A stretch of DNA of 28,414 nt, taken from the NCBI GenBank assembly GCA_017997315.1, contig JAGOFF010000005.1, forward strand, positions 1 to 28,414, in the 5' to 3' direction. The position numbers were made by a program, and so were the translations under genes. Below are positions 23,622 to 28,414 of the stretch, piece after piece. Source of the stretch: Clostridia bacterium. Lineage in GTDB: Bacteria > Bacillota > Clostridia > Saccharofermentanales > UBA5734. The stretch's first letter is position 1; each line of letters starts with the position of its first letter. The notes below the pieces were generated by a model. That model was not told where the DNA came from. It worked only from the letters and a program-made list of their open reading frames with translations, and searched no databases.

Positions 23622-24029
23622 GTGAATCGACCGATCTTCAGCGAAAACGAGCCATTGAGCCGCCCTGCCCCGGCTGTACCTCTTGCTGCGCATGACAGAA
23701 TCCCGAGTGCCGATCCCGGCGATGACACCGCCGGTGTGCTGGAGTTCGCGGATGTCCGGATCGACCTGGCCTCGCGGACCGCTTCGGTCCAGAACATCCG
23801 GCTCGACTTGTCTCCCAACGAGTTCAGCGTGCTTGCCTGCCTGATGCGGAATCCGCAGCGTGCATTGCCTCGTGAAGAACTCCTGGACCGGATCTGGGGG
23901 TTCGAGACCGCCATCGAAACCCGCGTGGCGGATGACACGATCAAACGTCTGCGGCGCAAGATCTCCGGTACCCGGCTGGTCGTCGAGACCGTCTGGGGAT
24001 ATGGTTTCCGGCTCCGCGCAAAACTATGA
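23622..24029 (+). CDS. OmpR/PhoB-type winged-helix regulator without a receiver domain
   Basis: A 135-residue DNA-binding protein. Residues 1-38 are a Pro/Ala-rich, probably disordered leader. Residues 40-133 form the Trans_reg_C winged helix: LEFADVRIDLASRTASV, LDLSPNEFSVLACLMRNPQRALPREELLDRIWG, the recognition helix RVADDTIKRLRRKI and the wing VVETVWGYGFRL. The phospho-acceptor receiver domain of normal response regulators is absent, and no histidine kinase is nearby. The start is GTG at 23622 behind AAAGGGGG (23608-23615). It follows the CotH gene by 119 bp and ends in a strong terminator, so it may control the VTC-DUF4956-CotH unit. The signal it answers is unknown. Confidence 0.85.
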   Translation: MNRPIFSENEPLSRPAPAVPLAAHDRIPSADPGDDTAGVLEFADVRIDLASRTASVQNIRLDLSPNEFSVLACLMRNPQRALPREELLDRIWGFETAIETRVADDTIKRLRRKISGTRLVVETVWGYGFRLRAKL

Positions 24030-24052
24030 CCTCTGTCCGCATGTATGAAGTA

Positions 24053-24088
24053 CCGCCGTCGGATGGATTCCGGCGGCGGCTTTTTTTC
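24053..24088 (+). terminator. Rho-independent terminator after the winged-helix gene
   Basis: 11-bp stem (24053-24063 with 24069-24079, one G-T wobble), 5-nt loop, then CTTTTTTTC. It stops rightward transcription before the convergent MATE gene. Confidence 0.92.
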
Positions 24089-24109
24089 ATTTACAGCAAC
24101 AGCTTCCGA

Positions 24110-25519
24110 TCAAAGGCTGGAAACATCGGGTTCGACAACCGGAGCGTCCGGTATCTGTCGGACAATCGCCTTGTTCTTCCATTTTCCCCGCAGATAGTAC
24201 CAGACGATATGGATCGCGCCGGCCAGCCAGGCAATCAGCAGCGAATAGTAGATGCCGTCCGGCGACCCGGTGAAGTGGACGTACGCATAGGCGACCGGCA
24301 GACGGACGACCACGGTCGTCAGGAACGCGTTGATCATCGGGACGATGGTGTCGCCCGCCCCGCGCATGGTCCCGGTCAGTATCTGGTTCACCGTAACTCC
24401 GAGATAGCCGATCGAGATGATCCGGATCGCCCGGACGCCCTGCGCAATGACTTCCGTGTCATCGGTGAACGCCTCCATGAGAAACCGGCCGAACAGGATG
24501 ATCAGCACGGTCAGCACCCCGGAAACCATCAATGCCAGTTTGAGACCGTCCGCGGCGCCCTTGGTGACGCGGTCCATGCGGCGCGCTCCGACGTTCTGGC
24601 CGGAAAAGGTGGTCATGGCCATACCGAACGTCATGTTGGGCATCATGACGAACATATCCACCCGCATCACGATGTTCATGCCCGCCATGACGACGTCCCC
24701 GAAGCTGTTGATCAATCCCTGAACGAGCAGGTTGGCGACCGAGAACATCGCGGACTGGATCCCCGCGGGCAATCCAAGCCGGATCATGCGGGCGGTGTAG
24801 ATCCGGTCCAGCTTGAGTTCACGCAGGCGGATGTGAAGCACGCCTCCCATCTGCCGGATACGGAAGAACCCAAATATGGCGCTGACCGCCTGGGAGATGA
24901 TCGTCGCCCAGGCGACGCCCGCGACGCCCATGTCGAACCGGGTCACGAAAACCAGGTCGAGGATGATGTTGAGTACTGTCGATATGCCCAGGAAGATGAG
25001 CGGGGTGACGGAGTCCCCCAGTCCGCGCAGGATACCGGCCAGAATATTGTAGAACAGGCTCGCCAAGTGTCCCAGAAAAACGATCTGCAGGTAGGTCCGG
25101 GCCATGTCATACACATTGTCCGGCACCTGGATCCATTTCAGCAACGTCGGAACAAAGAGATATCCGCCGATCGACACGAACAATCCGACAACGACCGTCA
25201 GGCTTAGCGCGGTGTGGACGGTCCGGGAAAGCCCTTCCTCATCCTTGGCACCGTAGTACTGGGACACCATGATCCCGGTACCGGTCGATACACCCATGAA
25301 CAGCGCCAGCATGAGCATCATGACGGGAAAACTGGTTCCCACCGCGGCAAGCGCTTCCTTGCCGACATAGTTGCCCACCACGATCGAGTCGACGGTGTTG
25401 TAGAGCTGCTGCAGCAGGTTGCCGAGCAGCAGAGGAACGGAAAAAGTGAGAATGGCCTGCCACGGCTTCCCGTGCGTCATATCACGGGAGCCGGAGCCCA
25501 ACCGGCGAGGTGCGTCCAT
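24110..25519 (-). CDS. MATE-family multidrug/cation antiporter
   Basis: A 469-residue inner-membrane exporter with about 12 helices, of the DinF/NorM-like MATE group that drives drug or metabolite export with Na or H. Seen: PLLLGNLLQQLYNTVDSIVVGNYVG at the start, GTGIMVSQYYGAK, ILRGLGDSVTPL, RLGLPAGIQSAMFSVANLLVQG, TFSGQNVGA and GTMRGAGDTIVPM, which are the duplicated half-repeats of the family. The ATG at 25519 follows AAAGGAG (seen as CTCCTT at 25526-25531); the longer frame to 25567 lacks a site. It is single and divergent from the rhodanese lipoprotein. The substrate cannot be deduced. Confidence 0.94.
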   Translation of the reverse strand: MDAPRRLGSGSRDMTHGKPWQAILTFSVPLLLGNLLQQLYNTVDSIVVGNYVGKEALAAVGTSFPVMMLMLALFMGVSTGTGIMVSQYYGAKDEEGLSRTVHTALSLTVVVGLFVSIGGYLFVPTLLKWIQVPDNVYDMARTYLQIVFLGHLASLFYNILAGILRGLGDSVTPLIFLGISTVLNIILDLVFVTRFDMGVAGVAWATIISQAVSAIFGFFRIRQMGGVLHIRLRELKLDRIYTARMIRLGLPAGIQSAMFSVANLLVQGLINSFGDVVMAGMNIVMRVDMFVMMPNMTFGMAMTTFSGQNVGARRMDRVTKGAADGLKLALMVSGVLTVLIILFGRFLMEAFTDDTEVIAQGVRAIRIISIGYLGVTVNQILTGTMRGAGDTIVPMINAFLTTVVVRLPVAYAYVHFTGSPDGIYYSLLIAWLAGAIHIVWYYLRGKWKNKAIVRQIPDAPVVEPDVSSL

Positions 25520-25553
25520 GAGAGACTCCTTTAAAGTTTTTTTCAGTGGAAAT

Positions 25554-25562
25554 GAGTATAGC
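25554..25562 (-). promoter_or_regulatory. Extended -10 promoter of the MATE gene
   Basis: Minus strand reads TG-C-TATACT, about 35 bp before the ATG, with only a weak -35 (TTACAT at 17 bp). Confidence 0.6.
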
Positions 25563-25671
25563 ACCAAACTAATACCAATGTAACCACATCACGGACACCA
25601 GACCACAGTGCATGGAAAATGGACATGAACGAAAGCCTGGTATGACAGGCCGGCTGCAGGGAGGGATTTAC

Positions 25672-26157
25672 ATGAAAAGAATAATCAGACTGCGGGCGAT
25701 CGCGCTGGCGGGACTGGCGGCGCTCGCACTGGCGGTATCGGGATGCGCCGCGGGGACGTCCGGTACCGCAACCACTCCCGCGGGCACAACAGCCGCCGGA
25801 TCCACAGCTCCCACAGCTACGGGCGGGACCACCGTGGTCGACTACAAGTGGGAGACCATCCGTGCGAAGGAAGCCAAGGCGCGGATGGATGCGGAGACCG
25901 GTTATCTGCTGGTGGATGTGCGGACTCCCGAGGAATTCGCTTCCAGCCACATCCCGGGTGCCGAAAACATCGAGTACACCGGGATCGTCGAGGCGCTCGC
26001 CGCACGCGGCGTCCCGAAAGATCAGCGCATTTACCTGTATTGCAGGAGCGGCAACCGCAGCTCCATCGCCGCAGGCACGCTCGCCAAAGCCGGATACACC
26101 GCGGTGACGGATTTCGGCGGGATCATCGATTGGCCATATGCGACGGCTCAAGGCTGA
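25672..26157 (+). CDS. Rhodanese-domain lipoprotein
   Basis: A 161-residue exported protein. Residues 1-24 are a lipoprotein signal ending in the lipobox AVSGC, then a Thr/Ala-rich linker to about residue 52. A single rhodanese domain follows: LLVDVRTPEEFASSHIPGAENI, IYLYCRSGNRSS with active-site C124, and DFGGIIDWPY near the end. It would handle sulfane sulfur at the membrane surface. GGGAGG at 25659-25664 sets the ATG; an upstream in-frame ATG lacks this. The last codons and the TGA stop lie in the left arm and loop of the first hairpin of the repeat array that follows, so the C-terminal TAQG appears to be repeat-derived. Confidence 0.9.
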   Translation: MKRIIRLRAIALAGLAALALAVSGCAAGTSGTATTPAGTTAAGSTAPTATGGTTVVDYKWETIRAKEAKARMDAETGYLLVDVRTPEEFASSHIPGAENIEYTGIVEALAARGVPKDQRIYLYCRSGNRSSIAAGTLAKAGYTAVTDFGGIIDWPYATAQG

Positions 26158-26524
26158 AAGCCTTGAGCCTGGAAATACCGCCGGAGGCGGTATTTCTCCT
26201 ATATCTATTGAATGGCCTTGAGCTCTGGAACGGCTCACGGCTCAAAGCCATAGGCTTTGAGCCTGGAAATACCGCCGGAGGTGGTATTTCTCTTATATCT
26301 ATTGAATGGCCTTGAGCTCTGGAACGGCTCACGGCTCAAAGCCATAGGCTTTGAGCCTGGAAATACCGCCGGAGGCGGTATTTCTCCTATATCTATTGAA
26401 TGGCCTTGAGCTCTGGAACGGCTCAAGGCACAGCCTTGAGCCTGGAAATACCGCCGGAGGCGGTATTTCTCCTATTTCTATTGAATTACCTTGAGCCTGG
26501 AAGTACCGCTCGAGGCGGTACTTC
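26145..26524. repeat. Five-unit tandem array of paired hairpins with compensatory changes
   Basis: Units recur with spacings of 94, 94, 85 and 55 bp. Each has hairpin A then hairpin B. Hairpin A is GGCTCAAAGCC-ATA-GGCTTTGAGCC in units 2-3, GGCTCAAGGCT-GAA-AGCCTTGAGCC in unit 1 and a GGCTCAAGGC/GCCTTGAGCC form in unit 4; unit 5 keeps only the right arm. Hairpin B is GAAATACCGCC-GGA-GGCGGTATTTC in units 1, 3 and 4; unit 2 has a wobble change, and unit 5 reads GAAGTACCGC/GCGGTACTTC with paired changes. Between units runs a TATATCTATTGAAT...CTTGAGCTCTGGAAC spacer. The periods are not multiples of three, so this is not coding. A 22-nt pyrimidine run (26542-26563) follows. It resembles REP/BIME or MITE-like DNA, or structured RNA; type unknown. 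Confidence 0.93.
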
Positions 26525-26634
26525 GCCTATATCTGTTCTCATTTCTTCTTTCTCCTTTTTCTCAGTTGTGCTGATGTGCCCGGTTTCGTGCTGCTCGCCC
26601 GGGTCGGCACTTCGTCGCGGACAGCCGGATGAAG

Positions 26635-26640
26635 TAAAAT
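26635..26640 (+). promoter_or_regulatory. Possible -10 box of the ldhA-uvsE unit
   Basis: TAAAAT lies 32 bp before the ldhA ATG, with only a poor -35. No other promoter-like element is visible between the repeat array and the gene. Confidence 0.4.
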
Positions 26641-26671
26641 GAACGCGAGGCTACCGAGGGAGGATACCGGC

Positions 26672-27703
26672 ATGCGGATCGCGTTTTTCGACACAAAACC
26701 CTATGACCACCTGTTCTTTGACGAGGAGCTGAAGGCCGCCGGGTATGAGGCGACCTGGTTCGAACATAAGCTGACTCCGGACTCAGCGGGTCTGGCGGCG
26801 GGACACGATGCGGTGTGCGTATTTGTGAACGACCAGGTGGACGCCGCGGCCATCCAGTCGCTGCAGGCCTCTGGGGTGCGTCTGATCGCGCTCCGCTGCG
26901 CGGGCTACAACAACATTGATTTCAAGGAGGCGTTCCGGCGCATCCATGTGGTCCGGGTTCCGGGGTACTCCCCCGCGGCCGTCGCGGAACACGCCGCCGC
27001 ACTGCTTCTCACGCTCAACCGCAAGACGCACCGCGCATTCGCGCGCACCCGGGATTTCAACTTCGCGATCAACGGGCTGATGGGTTCCGACCTGTCGGGC
27101 AAGACCGCGGGCATCGTCGGTACCGGACGCATCGGGCAGATCCTGGTGCGCATCCTGCGCGGTTTCGATATGCGGGTGATCGCGTATGATCCGTTCCCGC
27201 TCGCGGACTCCGACATCGAGTACGTCCCGCTGGACCGGATCTGGCGGGAGTCCGACGTCGTCTCGCTGCACTGTCCCCTCACCCCGGAAAACGTTCACCT
27301 GGTCGGGCATGATGCGGTCGCGGCGATGAAGCCCGGGGTGCTGCTGATCAACACCTCGAGGGGCGGGCTGATCGATACGGATGCGCTGCTCGAGGGGCTG
27401 CGGACCCGACGGATCGGCGGGGCGGGTCTGGACGTGTACGAGGAGGAGGCGGACTTCTTTTTCGAGGACAAGTCCAACGATATCTTTGCGGACGAGCGTC
27501 TGGCGCTGCTGCTGGCCTACCCCAATGTCCTCGTGACTTCACATCAGGGTTTCTTCACCCGGGAGGCGATGCAGGCGATCGCCCGGACGACCGTCGCCAA
27601 CATCCAGGCGTTCGAGCGGGGAGAGTTCCTCGAGAACGAAATCTGCTACCAATGCATGACCGGTGGTTGTGACCGGCTGAAAACGCGGAAGAACTGTTTC
27701 TGA
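26672..27703 (+). CDS. ldhA: D-lactate dehydrogenase (D-2-hydroxyacid dehydrogenase family)
   Basis: Cytoplasmic NADH enzyme of 343 residues reducing pyruvate to D-lactate in fermentation. It follows E. coli LdhA closely: FDTKPYD at the start, AVCVFVNDQVD, LIALRCAGYNNID, VPGYSPAAVAEHAAALLLTLNR, the NAD motif GIVGTGRIG (about 146-154), SLHCPLTPEN, catalytic Arg in INTSRGGLID, Glu in DVYEEEADFFFEDKSND and His in VTSHQGFFT. The tail after NEI is unusual: about 20 residues with four cysteines (CYQCMTGGC ... KNC). GGGAGG at 26658-26663 supports the ATG at 26672 over an upstream in-frame ATG at 26639. It probably forms an operon with uvsE 19 nt downstream. Confidence 0.94.
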   Translation: MRIAFFDTKPYDHLFFDEELKAAGYEATWFEHKLTPDSAGLAAGHDAVCVFVNDQVDAAAIQSLQASGVRLIALRCAGYNNIDFKEAFRRIHVVRVPGYSPAAVAEHAAALLLTLNRKTHRAFARTRDFNFAINGLMGSDLSGKTAGIVGTGRIGQILVRILRGFDMRVIAYDPFPLADSDIEYVPLDRIWRESDVVSLHCPLTPENVHLVGHDAVAAMKPGVLLINTSRGGLIDTDALLEGLRTRRIGGAGLDVYEEEADFFFEDKSNDIFADERLALLLAYPNVLVTSHQGFFTREAMQAIARTTVANIQAFERGEFLENEICYQCMTGGCDRLKTRKNCF

Positions 27704-27722
27704 TCCCGAAAGGAGGCGCGCG

Positions 27723-28414
27723 ATGGCGATCGGGTATGCCTGTGTGACCCGCGGCGTCCACGGCGCGGACCAGCATGCGCTGCGGCTGGCCGCGGTCGGG
27801 GATCAGGACCGGTTCCTCGCAACCGCCCGCGCAAACCTGGCCGCGCTCGGCCGGATCATCGAGTACAACCGGTCCCGCGGCATCCGGCTGTTCCGGGTTT
27901 CTTCCGGCCTGATCCCGCTGGCGTCCCATCCGCAGAACCCGCACGATTGGGCCGGCCTGCTCGCACCCGAACTCGCGGAGCTCCGCGGGCGCGCGGACGG
28001 CGCCGGACTGCGGCTGTCGATGCATCCGGGCCAGTATACCGTCCTCGATTCGGACCGACCGGAAACGGTCGCCTCCGCGGTCGCCGAGGTGGAGTACTCC
28101 GCCCGGCTGCTGTCCCTGTTGTCCGGCGGGGAAACGCTGATCGTGCTCCACGGAGGCGCGCGTCCGGAAGCGTTGTCCCGTGGAGTCGAGCTGTTGTCGG
28201 AACAGGCGCGCGGCATGCTGGTCCTCGAAAACGACGAGACCCGCTCCGCGCCGGCGGATACGCTTGCGGCCTGCGCGCGGCTGGGTGTCCCGATGGTGTA
28301 CGATCCGCTGCATGCCGAGGTGCTGCTGCGCCGCCGTACCGGCTGCCCGCCGACGGACGGGGAGCACCGGGAGACGTTGTCCGCGGCGGCGGCGACCTGG
28401 CGCTCGCGGAAGCG
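27723..28414 (+). CDS. uvsE: UV damage endonuclease UvsE, cut by the window end
   Basis: The first 230 residues of a TIM-barrel endonuclease that nicks DNA 5' to UV photoproducts and other lesions, an alternative to nucleotide excision repair. Seen: IGYACVTRGV at the start, LGRIIEYNRSRGIRLFRVSSGLIPLASH, MHPGQYTVL, IVLHGGA, LENDE and VYDPLHAEV. These supply the family's metal ligands visible so far (H69, H101, H143, E169, D194, H197). Full-length relatives have about 280-300 residues, so the C-terminal quarter with the last ligands is outside the window. AAAGGAGG at 27709-27716 supports the ATG. It lies directly behind ldhA in the same direction. Confidence 0.92.
   Translation, partial: MAIGYACVTRGVHGADQHALRLAAVGDQDRFLATARANLAALGRIIEYNRSRGIRLFRVSSGLIPLASHPQNPHDWAGLLAPELAELRGRADGAGLRLSMHPGQYTVLDSDRPETVASAVAEVEYSARLLSLLSGGETLIVLHGGARPEALSRGVELLSEQARGMLVLENDETRSAPADTLAACARLGVPMVYDPLHAEVLLRRRTGCPPTDGEHRETLSAAAATWRSRK

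Noticed and set aside
25543..26238. Long minus-strand frame opposite the rhodanese gene
   Set aside because: It is antisense to a clear lipoprotein gene and has no motif of its own.
26123..26426. Small minus-strand proteins sharing MSRSRAQGHSID-type starts
   Set aside because: They are translations of the repeat array itself in shifted frames, with no ribosome site and no family.
26145..26524. CRISPR array
   Set aside because: Units are 94, 94, 85 and 55 bp, the whole unit is repeated with no unique spacers, and no cas gene is present.

Overview
The window is strongly GC-rich bacterial DNA. Genes are densely packed, carry good Shine-Dalgarno sequences (AGGAGG-like) and often overlap by a few bases. 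Several promoters are of the housekeeping sigma-70/sigma-A type, including extended -10 boxes. The gene content (split transketolase, FucI-type isomerase, GH78, CotH/VTC/DUF4956, MATE, D-lactate dehydrogenase, UV damage endonuclease) fits a fermentative, plant-polysaccharide-using bacterium, perhaps a high-GC Bacillota or a spirochaete. I cannot fix the phylum from sequence alone. I see no rRNA, tRNA, CRISPR array, transposase or phage gene.

Layout. 1-2100: a short leftward prepilin-peptidase-like protein lacking its catalytic half, then a single-gene unit for mannonate dehydratase (uxuA) with a near-consensus promoter and a strong terminator. 2126-4747: a large PEP/pyruvate-binding (PPDK_N-like) protein with a degenerate RecA/KaiC-like N-terminus. 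4784-6403: an ADP-ribosylglycohydrolase-family gene on the minus strand, preceded by an 80-codon relic of sugar ABC permease genes in which three conserved permease segments are joined in one frame. 6649-15480: a seven-gene sugar operon with its own promoter, candidate operator and terminator. It encodes a FucI/AraA-type isomerase, a split transketolase, a LacI regulator, a DUF5060/DUF4038-type glycosidase, an FGGY kinase and a GH63-like glycosidase. 15582-20105: an alpha-L-rhamnosidase (GH78) divergent from an alpha/beta-hydrolase esterase and a small QueG-like iron-sulfur protein. 20267-24029: VTC-domain protein, DUF4956 membrane protein, CotH-kinase protein and a winged-helix regulator without a receiver domain. 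24110-28414: MATE transporter, rhodanese lipoprotein, a tandem array of covarying hairpin repeats, D-lactate dehydrogenase and a UV damage endonuclease cut by the window edge.

How it works together. Isomerase, FGGY kinase and two-subunit transketolase form a complete aldose to ketose to ketose-phosphate to triose-phosphate route. With a DUF4038-type (apiosidase-like) glycosidase in the same operon, the best hypothesis is use of D-apiose or a related branched or rare pentose from pectin, with a FucI-fold enzyme as the isomerase. GH78, the esterase and mannonate dehydratase nearby fit pectin or rhamnogalacturonan breakdown. This is inference and needs biochemical proof.
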